Below, piece by piece: positions 44,826 through 56,412 of a stretch of DNA of 64,000 nt; the first letter of the stretch is position 1, and each line of letters starts with the position of its first letter. The notes below the pieces were generated by a model. The model made no database searches, was not told the DNA's origin, and saw nothing but the letters and a program-made list of their open reading frames with translations. This stretch comes from Umbelopsis ramanniana AG (Eukaryota > Mucoromycota > Umbelopsidomycetes > Umbelopsidales > Umbelopsidaceae), in assembly GCF_025399195.1 (NCBI RefSeq), contig NW_026252104.1, forward strand, positions 186,001 through 250,000. Direction: 5' to 3'. The translations under genes were made by a program, and so were the position numbers.

Positions 44826-45023
44826 ATGTTGAATTGTAACCTACCACCACCACCTGCACAAAGTAATATTAAAAACCAATCTTCAACAGAATCCAGCTGC
44901 TCGTTCGCACACATCCCCGGAAGAAAGTTTATGGCCGATCGTGCGAACATTTCCCCATTTGACTGGCAATTTTTTATTTGCCAAATGTATGAGACCTTGG
45001 AGCAAAAACGATTCAAAGTTTGA
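44826..45023 (+). CDS. Possible small orphan protein, 65 aa
   Basis: The ATG follows a TATAAT sequence and a long CT-rich leader, in the 612 bp between MTHFR and SCOT. The frame reads MLNCNLPPPPAQSNIKNQSS, then FAHIPGRKFMADRA and a C-terminal aromatic helix (PFDWQFFICQMYETLEQKRF). No family recognised. It might instead be 5'-UTR of SCOT or chance. Confidence 0.35.
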   Translation: MLNCNLPPPPAQSNIKNQSSTESSCSFAHIPGRKFMADRANISPFDWQFFICQMYETLEQKRFKV

Positions 45024-45211
45024 CTCTTGAAAAGAGCTGATAAATGCCACTACTATCAATATATGTATTCCATTGCTGCGTACTGACCTTGTCCTGTCTT
45101 TCAGTTTTGCACGCGGCGATAAATTGCGACGTTGAGTGACTGGGCTTCAAATCACCATAAAAGGGATTGTTCTCTCAGTCACTGATACCTGTCTCGTTTC
45201 TTTTTCTCTTC

Positions 45212-47277
45212 ATGCTTCGCTTGTTAACACGTACACAGAAGCCGCTCTGGCTACGAGCATACTCCACCAATAACTTTTCTAAGGTCCTGAAGTCGGCTGA
45301 TGAGGCCGTCAAAGACATACCAAGTAACTCCAAGCTGCTAGTCGGAGGATTCGGCTTATGCGGTATTCCAGAAAATCTCATTGCCGCGCTCAACAAGAAT
45401 ACACATGTCAAGGGGTTAACCGTCGTTTCAAACAATGCTGGAGTAACCAACTTTGGTCTTGGACTCTTGCTACAAACCAGACAAGTCAAGCGTATGATTG
45501 CTTCCTATGTTGGTGAAAACAAAGAGTTCGAGAAACAGTACCTTAATGGAGATCTGGAAGTTGAGTTGACGCCTCAAGGCTCGCTAGCAGAACGAGTTCG
45601 AGCTGGTGGAAGTGGAATACCCGCATTTTACACGCCAACTGCTTATGGTACATTGATACAAGAAGGCAAGCTTCCGATCAAGTAGGGTTTAAGATGCTGT
45701 GTAAACGCTTGTGTCAGCTTCATGTTGACATACATTTCGATTTAGATATGACAAGAATGGCAAAGTTGAGATCTATAGCAAGGCACGCGAGGTGAGATTA
45801 ATGAGCTACTGACTATAATGTACCTTCTGGAGCTGACCATACTGGTGAAATCAGGTTAGAGAGTTTAACGGACAAAAATATATCATGGAAGAAGGCATCA
45901 CAGGAGACTTTGCGTTTGTGAAAGCTTGGAAAGGTGACGAAGAGGGAAATCTGATATTTAGGTGTGTACACGTACAGCTTTACTGGTTTACACATCAGTC
46001 TTCAGTGAAGCTTTCTGGTGCTCAAAGTACACCTCATTAAATGATTGTTTCGATTTTAGGGGTTCGGCTAGGAACTTCAATCCCGTCATGGCAAAGGCAG
46101 CCAAATGTACAATTGCCGAAGTTGAAGAGATCGTCCCTGTTGGTACTCTGGACCCTGACCAAATACATTTACCTGGCGTTTATGTTCACCGTCTTATAAA
46201 GGGCGAGCACTATGAAAAGAGGATTGAGAAGCTCACTGTTGCAAGTGATGGTAAGGAGAGTGAGAATACCGACTCTCCTGCCGCCAAACGCCGAGAGAAG
46301 ATTGTACGAAGGGCGGCGAAGGAGTTCAAGGTAATTGTAATTTATCGAAATATAGACATAGATCATACGCTGACGAGTTCTTTATAGGATGGCGATTATG
46401 TGAACCTTGGTATTGGCATGCCTATGGCTGCTAGCAATTATGTTGAAGAAGGAGTAAATCTCAAGCTTCAGAGGTAGGAATCCTTCCTCTTGGGTACATC
46501 AATTAACTTATTTTCTCACGGTCCTCATTGGCAGCGAAAATGGAATCCTTGGCTTGGGACCATATCCACAACGTGGCCAAGAGGATCCAGATATGATCAA
46601 TGCCGGAAAAGAAACGGTTACTCTGACAACTGGAGCATCTATCTTTGCAAGTGATGAGTCGTTCTCTCTTATACGCGGCTCTCATATTGACGTTACCATT
46701 CTGGGGGCTCTACAAGTCTCCAGGAAAGGAGATCTTGCAAACTGGATGGTTCCACGCAAGATGGTCAAAGGTAGAGCAAAATTATTGTCTTATGTCTGTA
46801 GTATATCCAGAAACTGAAGCTTTCTTTATAGGGCCTGGAGGCGCCATGGACCTTGTGGCTGCCAAGAACACCAAAGTGATTGTTACCATGGAGCATGTTG
46901 ACAAGGTATAGTAGTATAAATGTCTTCAGAAAAATGAACAACAGGTGATAGTTTCAAACATGCTCATATGTCACTCTTTCTTACCTTGCTATGTATCAGA
47001 ACGGTAATGCCAAAATCGTCAATGACTGTGACTTACCTCTCACCGGTGTCGGGTGTGTCGACACAATTATCACGGATCTCGTATGTTTGTTTTTCATTCC
47101 ACGCTTCATCACCAAAATAGTCTAGAAACCTAACCAGTGCTATTGCCTCAGTGTGTGTTCCAGGTCAACAAGGAAGGTCTGACATTAACAGAGCTAGCCA
47201 AAGGCGTTACCATCGATGAAGTGAAGCAAAAAACAGCGTGTGTTTTCAACATCGCACCTACACTAAATACCTTTTAG
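45212..47277 (+). CDS. Succinyl-CoA:3-ketoacid CoA transferase (SCOT), mitochondrial
   Basis: Moves CoA from succinyl-CoA to acetoacetate for ketone-body use in the matrix. The first ATG with a good presequence is 45212 ([20 protein letters not shown]). The alpha-like half has [59 protein letters not shown] and the beta-like half starts [30 protein letters not shown] and [12 protein letters not shown] follow; the Glu of SENG is the catalytic residue in the pig enzyme. [16 protein letters not shown] and VTMEHVDK complete the fold. About 510 aa, nine or so exons; the C-terminus is close to the family length. Confidence 0.95.
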
Positions 47278-47720
47278 GTAGGCCAACACTACGAGCATCA
47301 ATGTAACAAGAAGAGCTTTTGTTTTGACAAAACAGTTATTCTTTATGAAAATGAGACATAAATACAACTTGTTTTAAGCGATGATTGGAATGGTTGGAGA
47401 GCGGTAATAACGAAAATAAAAGAATACGAAACAGAAATCAATAGAATGAAAAGAAACATACATCTTTGTACAGAAACATGAAAAAGAGGAATGTACGAGA
47501 ATGGGGGTAATAAAAAAAAAAAAAGAAAGAAAGAAAAAAAAACACAACGGCAACGACAACAGAAAGCAAACAAGAAGTATGATACAATACGATATGAGCG
47601 AACGCCAAAACAGAGATAGAAGTATTTCAAATAAGGAACAATGTTTTCCGGAAACATATAAAGAAAACAAGGTTCAAATAGCGTTCGTGGATGTCGCAGT
47701 GGATATAATGGAAGTTTACT
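47278..47720. other. Convergent 3' region with A-rich simple repeat
   Basis: 443 bp between SCOT (+) and the EDC1/PNRC gene (-). Holds a poly-A/GAAA tract at about 47510-47540. No gene seen. Confidence 0.4.
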
Positions 47721-48542
47721 CTAAGCCTGAATCTTGAGAACTGCTCGCAGTCCTTGTTGGATTTCATTAAGGGTTAAGGCTCTTTCGTGACTCATTTGCG
47801 GGACAGGCGGGTTATATACATTGTTCATTGGCGGTGTGAAAGGTTGTTGGTGTTGAGGTACCAAAAGATTGAAAAGATCTCGAGACCTGCGTTGCAGTTC
47901 GACTTCAGTTGCAGCCTTTTGGGCATGGTTGAAACCAGGGAGAGGGAGCTTATTGGGTGCAGGTGCATTGCTAAAAGTTGGGCCAGCATACTTTGCATCT
48001 TGCGTAGCAGCTATGGCCACTTTTTGACGGCGAGGCTGGTGACCAGCAGCTTGCTTTGCTTGTTGGCTATTATGGTATCTTAGCAATTTAGTCAAGGCTG
48101 GACCAGCCGATGTATTAAAAGTTGGGCTTTCATATACGCACCTGTTAATATTCATAGCATACATATCATAAGAAAGCTGGGTATCAAAATGGTCAGAGTC
48201 ATCAGATTCCGTTCCACTGCTAGCATACGATAGCTGGGGAACATTGTCCTCGGCAGACGAAGAGCCACTAGAATTAGCGGACACTGATGACTTGCGATGG
48301 GAAGAGTTTGCCTTCTTTGCGTTTCGAGGGGTATTCTTTCGTGGAGAAGGTGATGTCACAGCCTTGTTGGAAGGCTTCTTTGGAGACTTTTGTTGTGGTT
48401 CAGTGGGAGGAGTCATGGTAACAGCGCCTTTTGGAGTGGTTTTGGGAGACTTGCGGTTGGATTTTTTATTTTTGGGAGTACGGTTGGCTTTGGACGGAGC
48501 CTTTTCTACTTTTATGTGTTCTTGGGGTGTAGTGATATCCAT
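47721..48542 (-). CDS. EDC1/PNRC-type decapping cofactor candidate
   Basis: 273 aa if read through, mostly disordered. The first in-frame ATG is 48542. The N-terminal half is Lys/Ser/Pro-rich (KSNRKSPKTTPKG; SPSPRKNTPRNAKKANSSHR). Near residue 185 is YAGPTFSNAPAPNKLPLPGF, which matches the short activating motif of Edc1/Edc2 and animal PNRC proteins ('YAGxxFxxSPxPxxLPxPxF') that docks on Dcp1 and stimulates mRNA decapping by Dcp2. An upstream stretch, YESPTFNTSAGPALTKLL, has the same spacing and may be a degenerate copy; it sits inside a possible 63-nt in-frame intron (48079-48141). Decapping role inferred from the motif only. Confidence 0.65.
   Translation of the reverse strand: MDITTPQEHIKVEKAPSKANRTPKNKKSNRKSPKTTPKGAVTMTPPTEPQQKSPKKPSNKAVTSPSPRKNTPRNAKKANSSHRKSSVSANSSGSSSAEDNVPQLSYASSGTESDDSDHFDTQLSYDMYAMNINRCVYESPTFNTSAGPALTKLLRYHNSQQAKQAAGHQPRRQKVAIAATQDAKYAGPTFSNAPAPNKLPLPGFNHAQKAATEVELQRRSRDLFNLLVPQHQQPFTPPMNNVYNPPVPQMSHERALTLNEIQQGLRAVLKIQA
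48079..48141 (-). other. Possible exitron (63-nt in-frame intron)
   Basis: Donor GTGCGT, acceptor GCTAAG and a branch-like TTGACTAA, length divisible by three, no stop inside. Removal deletes 21 residues including the second PNRC-like motif. Confidence 0.35.
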
Positions 48543-49042
48543 CAAGGATAGGCGCTGTGATTTTAAAGGGTCGAGAGAGAGAGAGAGGGAGTTGTTGGTT
48601 AAAGAGAAAAAAGAAAAAACGAATGTGTCAGGAGGTTCTTTGGTCCAGGTTCCTTCGTTTGGTTCCGTATGCGGCTGAAACTCTCTCCGATTGGTCCAGT
48701 CTGAATATAGCCTCCCGCTTAGGACATAATATTGCAGTTCCGCATACCGATGGATTTATTGGTCCTTTAAGAGGCTTGTATTATTAGCAAACCCTGAATG
48801 ATGAGACAGGCTTTGAAATAACATACAAAGCCATGTTTTTGATATTTTGTCAGTAAAATGCTTTGAAAATCCATGTGCTATCCCTTCTTCATTTACATTT
48901 GTACGGAGGTTGGTAGTTTATATAAGGAAATTTTGAATGACGATGAAAGCCCGTGATCGTAAATAAAACCTGCCAATACGATTCCTTTCAGCAAGCCTGA
49001 AGCCAGATCGACGCAATAGCTCCACCTTTCTTCTATCGCAAT
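48543..49042. other. Divergent intergenic region, EDC1/PNRC / bestrophin
   Basis: 500 bp between divergent ATGs. Holds a GA-run at 48573-48590 (CT-rich leader on the minus strand). Confidence 0.4.
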
Positions 49043-50493
49043 ATGCCACCAACAGAAAAGCCTGCTTTACAAAGTCTACAGGAGAAAGTTTCTGAAGCAG
49101 GAATCTCGGTGCTTGAGTTGACCATGGATAGTTTTCGGTTATTGTTTAAAGGGGACCAGATTCTGACTCGTGTTCGAGGAAGTATCCTTCCTTCCATCGC
49201 AGCCCCGGTGGTACTTTTTGCGGTCTACTCCTCGTTTTTTGCTGCCATTCGAAGTACAGGCAAGTGTATTTGAATATATCCAAGAACAGGAAAATGATCG
49301 ATCTGCAGCTAAAACATACCTGGTGTTATTAGGCATCTTGCCCTCACTGGGAGGCTCGGTCATCTCATTAATGTCAATGGCAATAGGACTGCTAGTTTCC
49401 TTCAGGTAGATCCCTTGCAAAACCACCTTGTATGGCGCTTTAAACTATCATTTTTAACCTGACTTTTCATACCAACAGAACCTCTACAGCATACGGTAAG
49501 TTTATTTAGTCTTAGCATGCAACGGCAATGATAGCAGCATTTGATCCTTTATGTTGGTGTCAGACCGATGGTGGGCGTGCCGTGGACTGTGGGCATCCAT
49601 CTCATCTACTTCTCGAACTATGATGCTAAACCTATGGCTCAATGTTCGAGATACCAATACGTCGACAGAGATTGATGAAGACAAAATAACCGTCATGAAA
49701 TTGATCGTTGCATATTCATTGGCCCTGAAAAACCATTGCAGACGAAAACCTGGACTCCATCACGCTGATCTAGCAGAATACCTTCCACCTAGCTTTGTTG
49801 AATCATTCGATGGCAATTCCCCCAAAATCCCTCCACTTGAGGTTATCAAGCTATTACATCAATATGTGATCATGTTCGAAAAAACTGATAAAGTGGATCC
49901 TCGAAGTGCTGGCTCCTTATTGGCGGGAATCAATACGTTTACAAATGAGCTGTCTAACGCAGAAAGGATCTTAACTCCCTGGCCATTGGCATATTCCATT
50001 CATCTAAAGGTACAGTGAGCAAAATATCATTTGCGTACCTGATAAATTCTCTAACCCCATGTTTTCAGCAAATCATAACCCTCTATTGTCTTGCTCTACC
50101 CCCGCAACTTGCGTCAGCCCTTGGTTGGTGGGTGGTACCAGGTAAATAGATTACAAAATAGACTTGTGTGAGATGAGACAAATTAATGATTTTTCTTGTA
50201 TGGCTCAGTGACATGTGCTGCTGTATTCACATTCTTTGGTATGGAAGCCATCGCACTTGAGATTAGCGATCCATTTGGATATGATCTGAATGACCTGTAA
50301 GTACTGAACAAGGCCGCTGCCACTCACTTTGGTCATCCGTGTTCACTGCTTTATATAACATATCTTCAATGCTACATTACAGACCCATTGACAAATACTG
50401 CAATGAACTCAAGACAGAAATGCTTGATATGATGGCAACGACCTATCGTCCTAGCATGCAACGCCCAAACGTCAATGATTTAAGAAAATTCTA
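49043..50493 (+). CDS. Bestrophin-family (UPF0187) membrane channel
   Basis: Anion-channel family protein; fungal members are little studied. The start at 49043 is followed by LELTMDSFRLLFKGDQILTR and the first helix SILPSIAAPVVLFAVYSSFF. LVFRTSTAY-like sequence is split by an intron near 49410-49500 (FLLVSFR / NLYSIR-type ends), and VSDRWWACRGLWASISSTSR is the bestrophin 'RxxYxRWWExRKxWxxIVNxSR' signature. Then LPIDKYCNELKTEMLDMM (family 'Dxxlxxxcxxlxxel') near the end, after TPWPLAYSIHLKQIITLYCL and VTCAAVFTFFGMEAIALEIS with EISDPFGYDLNDLP, the conserved C-terminal block. About 400 aa in six exons. Confidence 0.88.
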
Positions 50494-50765
50494 ATGACTA
50501 TAACAAAGATAATAAATAATCTTCGATCACTTTGAACCCGCACACGAAAAAATAAAGATGAAAGTCTCGCACACACTGTGTACTGACGGACTTTTGGATC
50601 CATGTCCAACGCGCATTTATAGAACAATTGCATACATTCAGAGAGAAAGAAAAGATATAGTGGAAAAAAGGAAATAAGAAGGAAATGAAGGAAGAGAGAG
50701 ATAGAGAGAGAGTTGTGATAAAAGGGTACGGAGTGCTTTGCCTGTTTGACATCGTGATTCTAATA

Positions 50766-52213
<1,448 letters not shown>

Positions 52214-53431
52214 GACTCTAGGGAGAGAATGAGTTTGAATCAGTGGGCCACAAAATCAATCAAAAAGTCAAATAAGATGGGGCGTAATCTCAATGCTGGA
52301 AGGACGGCTACGTTGACTCATATCTCAAAAGGCAATAAAGGAACTATCCTAAGAAAGAAACTAAGAATAGTCGCACTGAGATGTCGGAATCCAGTGAGTG
52401 TGCCGCCAATGTTGACTGGAGAAATCTATGAGTAATCTGGCGCACATCTAACGCGTGGTAAGAGCTGAAGAGGCGAATGACTCAAATACAGTATGTTTTT
52501 TACATAGATCGTACAACCGGTTTCCGTTACATGAAATAAAAAAGACGTTGAAATGGGGGAAGGGGATGTATACGTACTTGAGCACCGAAGTTGTAGTGAA
52601 GAGGTTTTAGCAGGGAAGCGGAAATGGTCGAGACCAGACGAAAAATTCAGTGTGTTTTTCGGACGGATTTGCCTGAGTTTGAAACTCAGTCCGCATACTG
52701 TCGTCCTATATTTTTCACAGCCCATAGCTTATTGAGCCCTTGATAACGTTGTTGGATATAAACTTAGCTACTGGCTAATACATCAAGTAATGGATTATTG
52801 TGGTTAATTCAAAAGCTGAAGTTAACCGTTGCCATCCTTTATTATTGTGGAGTATAGTAGCACTCTCAGTCTTAATCGAAGGCTGGCCAATTTTGGCAAA
52901 TTCTCAGCAATAAGACGAGGGGGGGGGGGTTCCAAGTGGTACACCCATTGGGAGGCACAACAACAGCAAAGGCTTATACAATGCTTTTTTTAAATTACTA
53001 CCGCGGCCACATTAATAAATGTCGCGACTATGTGCAACTATAAGGAAACGGTCATTTACAGGTTGTTAGTTTATTGCTGGTTTGAAGTATCATTTCAATT
53101 ATTCTATCCAAGTTGGCTTGGTAAGCATTTGATTCTACTGTAACCATAGATAATGTCAAAAGTTGAGAACCCTGTAAATAGCTAACAAGCTTTGAGATTG
53201 TGATATGATTGTTTGTAGAACGTAGGCTGTTCTTCCGAGCGTAGGTGTTCACTTGTAGGTTCAAGAAAAAGATGGAAATAATAATTCTTGTACTATTCGC
53301 CAATTTTCAGCTCTTTTGCACTGCCCTGCCAAGGTGTATTGCAATCCAAAAACATTATGCAAAAATAAAAACATTGCCGCTACCATGTTCAGTTCACATT
53401 ATATTACAATTATATCGTCTCTGACTAATCA
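52214..53431. other. Intergenic region, PP1 promoter side
   Basis: About 1.2 kb between the PP1 start and the Eaf7 stop, both on the minus strand. Contains a G-run (52919-52930) and AT-rich sequence. Short frames (e.g. 52229-52435) lack protein-like features. Nothing supportable. Confidence 0.4.
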
Positions 53432-54285
53432 CTATTTCTTTTTGGTTTTTCTACCGCCTCGTGGTGCCGCTGACCCTCGCGTTGACCGCCTTCCTGTCGT
53501 TGTTTTACTGACTGGCTCAGGTGTGGCATCCGATCGTTTTCCTCGTGGTCGTCGCACTTTTTTAGCTGTACCACGACTATCGGTAAGAGAGGGCTCCAAA
53601 CAAATCCAACAAACAAAAGTCACGATGCACTCACCTTCCTCTGGCTCTGGAGTCGATGCATTTGAGCCCGTTATGGATGATGTTGGTGAAGATTCTTTCC
53701 TTGCAGCCTTCTTTTTTAAGGGAGTTATGGTTGGCGATATGGAGCCTTGCTGTGATGATTGATCGTCTTGTCGATGTTCGAAGATCAGTTGCTCGTAATC
53801 ATCCATAGGCAGTGTAAACTCTCCTGCACCGGGCTGGTCCATATCCATATCGTCCTCTTCGTCCGCTTCTTCCTAAAACAGAAAAAGAGTAATAAGATAT
53901 CGTGCCTCATGATCCTCAAAGCGTACCACAGGAGTCAAAAACACTAGGTAGTTACCAATTCGTTGAGAGCTTCAATTCCATAGAGGTGCTCAAGCTCCCG
54001 CCAGATTTCCTCTATAGTAAGTGGGGAAGGGTTGTCTTGGTTGTATTGGCGCTGAATACTTATGATCCTAAAGTGCTTGTGCATGCCTAAAGAACATGTC
54101 AATCAATCACAAGCAGACAGGGGCACACTGATTTATCAAGCGAGCTTACCAACTGGCTTGCATTTCGAGATGGCGTTCAGTAATGCGAGCTCTTTTTGTA
54201 CCTGCCAGTCTGACTCTTCACTTTCAAAGTGATCAGCATTTAACACGTCTTCAGACTCTCTCTTGACATAGTCCACGTCTGACAT
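53432..54285 (-). CDS. Eaf7/MRGBP, NuA4 histone acetyltransferase subunit
   Basis: Subunit of the NuA4/TIP60 acetyltransferase, in the TINTIN submodule with Eaf3. The start at 54285 gives MSDVDYVKRESEDVLNADHF. The CT20/Eaf7 domain follows: SDWQVQKELALLNAISKCKP, VGMHKHFRIISIQRQYNQDN, LTIEEIWRELEHLYGIEALN. These match 'KPVGxxKHFxMxxIxxxLN' and 'IWxxLxxxYDLxxLDE' of the family. An acidic linker (EADEEDDMDMDQ), a Ser/Thr-rich part and a basic tail (RPRGKRSD; RGGRKTKKK) complete about 230 aa over four exons. Confidence 0.88.
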
Positions 54286-54510
54286 GGCCGAACGGTACTA
54301 AGATTTAAAGGTTATGAATCGATTTTGCTCGTGTTGAGGAGGTACTACAATTGCCTTCGAAATGCCAGTCACAGAGCTGCCATCAAAAGTAATGGTCAAT
54401 ACGTTGAAGGTGGCTATCATAATGACCATATACCAGTGTATATCAGGTTATAAATGATGTTAATAGCCATATAATTACCCGTCTACATATGATACATAAT
54501 TTGTACGTGT

Positions 54511-54927
54511 CTATCGCGATAGCAGCCACAAGCAGACATTAAAGAAGCATTGATCCAGGGCAAGCATGGAGCATCGTTTAGTTTTCCCGTTGTGTAATAT
54601 TTTTACTGATAGCGTACGTCTTGACAGAAGCGTGTATCTGTACTCTCTAATGAGTTTTTTACGCGTTTTTGTTGGACCCTCCTTAGGCTTTAATACTTTC
54701 TGGTCAAAAGCAAGCAGAATTGAGGCGCTCCAGTTTCCTAGCCAGTGTTCACGTGGCAGTGAGAATTGAAGCAAGTCAGCGCCATTACTTTTTGCCTTCA
54801 ATTGGAAATCGAAGTGTGCTTGCTCTGCTTTCTTTATTATGTCTGATAAACCTGTCGTTGTCGTTACTGGCTGCTCCCAAGGTGGTATAGGTACAGGCAT
54901 TTCAACTTGTGCCAGCTCATCCAGCAT
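54511..54927 (-). CDS. Orphan protein, 138 aa, overlapping the SDR gene antisense
   Basis: Intronless frame with protein-like composition: MLDELAQVEMPVPIPPWEQP, GLSDIIKKAEQAHFDFQLKA, NGADLLQFSLPREHWLGNWS, KKLIREYRYTLLSRRTLSVK. Basic in the C-terminal half; no signal peptide or membrane helix. No family recognised. Its first about 30 codons run antisense to exon 1 of the reductase at 54839-54890, which is itself well supported; the 328 bp from 54511 to 54838 are free of any other gene. No later Met would give a sensible start. Real but unknown is more likely than chance. Confidence 0.5.
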   Translation of the reverse strand: MLDELAQVEMPVPIPPWEQPVTTTTGLSDIIKKAEQAHFDFQLKAKSNGADLLQFSLPREHWLGNWSASILLAFDQKVLKPKEGPTKTRKKLIREYRYTLLSRRTLSVKILHNGKTKRCSMLALDQCFFNVCLWLLSR

Positions 54928-56165
54928 TGTGCCATTAACAGTAACTAGGTTTCAACCTTTGCCAACAGTTCGCCGCCAAAGGGTGTCGAGTCTTTGCTAC
55001 CGCCCGTAGAGTGAACGCTATGGACGGTTTGGAAGGTATGGTCTAGTTCGTTACTAAGCTCGGTTTTCTCTATAATTAAGTTTTCCTCAAACAGCATTTG
55101 GTTGTGAGAAGGTGTCCCTGGATGTAACAGACGAGGTATCCATCGAAAAAGCGGTGGCCGAGATTTATGAAAAGGCAGGTCATGTCGGTAAGTTCTTTGG
55201 CTACGAAATTAATTTTTAGTCGATTGAGATCTTTAACTTTCTCTCAAAATCAATGATGAAATCAAAAGATATTCTTGTCAACAATGCTGGAGCTCAGTAA
55301 GTGTACCTACGCGTATCAGTCGGACCTACGTGAGGTTCATTTGTTGAACCGTAGTTTACTTGTATAGTGCTATTGGAGCTATGTTGGATACGGATATGGC
55401 GTCTGCTCGTCATTGCTTAGAGGTGAATGTTTTTGGAACACTTGCTATGTGTAAAGCTGTCGGTCGCCGTATGGCTGAGAGGGGATCTGGCAAGATTGTA
55501 AACATTGGCTCTGTGGTCGGATACGTCTCCACACCATGGGCAGGTATAGATCTTCACTCGTGTTGTAATGAGGTAACGCATGCCATTCATTATGCTCCTT
55601 CTTTCAGGTATTTACTGTCTATCCAAGGCTGCCATTCACTCTATGACAGATACATTGCGCATGGAGCTTAAGCCATTTGGTGTCCATGTTATGATTGTAG
55701 CACCAGGTAAGCTTAAACCATAAGAAGACTGGTCAATGGTTTTACTGAGTTCTCACATGTGTGTTTAAGGTTCCATCAAATCAAACTTTGGTGACGCAGC
55801 AATAGCGACTATCTCGTTACCAATCGGTTAGTTCGAAGTTTGTCTGGGGGATGAGAATTGTTGAACTATATATTGACATCGGCCTATTCAAAGATTCTTT
55901 GTACAAACAGTATAAGGCTGTCATTAACGGAAGAGCAAACGCTTCGCAGGGCCCAAGGGCTACTCCAACCGAAGTGTTTGCCAAGCAAGTAGTGCAGACT
56001 GTATTGAAGAGTTCTCCACCTAGGTATTTTACATTTGGACACCTCACACCTCTGTTCTTGATCTTCTTCTACTTGCCAAGATGGATCACCGACAGATTAC
56101 TTAGCGCAATAATGGTGAAAGCAGTGAAGGCACCGGAAAGCGAAGCAGGAAAGAAGAACGAATAA
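54839..56165 (+). CDS. Short-chain dehydrogenase/reductase, Ayr1-like
   Basis: NADPH-dependent SDR of the 1-acyl-dihydroxyacetone-phosphate reductase type, probably on lipid droplets/ER. Exon 1 (54839-54890) gives MSDKPVVVVTGCSQGGIG, the nucleotide-binding TGxxxGIG. After a 58-nt intron comes FNLCQQFAAKGCRVFATARR. NNAGA follows; then CLEVNVFGTLAMCKAVGRRM, GKIVNIGSVVGYVSTPWAG with the catalytic Ser, and IYCLSKAAIHSMTDTLRMEL with YxxxK. VHVMIVAPGSIKSNF is the usual post-catalytic block. The C-terminus has a hydrophobic segment (FTFGHLTPLFLIFFYLPRWI) that would anchor it. About 290 aa, seven exons. Exact substrate is inferred. Confidence 0.85.
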
Positions 56166-56412
56166 ATACCTAGCGATATGATGTTTTATTTTGAGGTCCA
56201 GAGCAAAGGCAATCTTTTCAATGGCCATATAAATTATGATTATATAATATCCAATTAACATGGTTCTGCATAATTGCGTGCAATGGTGTGCATTTCAACT
56301 AACTTCAAATGTAGGTTAGACATTGTACTCCAAAGGGTAAATGAAGAAACAGCCTTAGCTGTTATGTTTGATTCTATAAATCTCAGTTGTTTTATTTTGA
56401 ATTGATGTTAAG

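Noticed and set aside
47343-47670. Phe-rich minus frames after SCOT
   Set aside because: Translations of the poly-A/GAAA tract; low-complexity artefact.
48244-48678. Plus 144-codon frame over the EDC1/PNRC gene
   Set aside because: Phe/Gly-rich antisense shadow of a Lys/Ser/Pro-rich coding region.
52229-52435. 68-codon basic frame upstream of PP1
   Set aside because: Lies in the PP1 5' region, no family pattern, no promoter marks.
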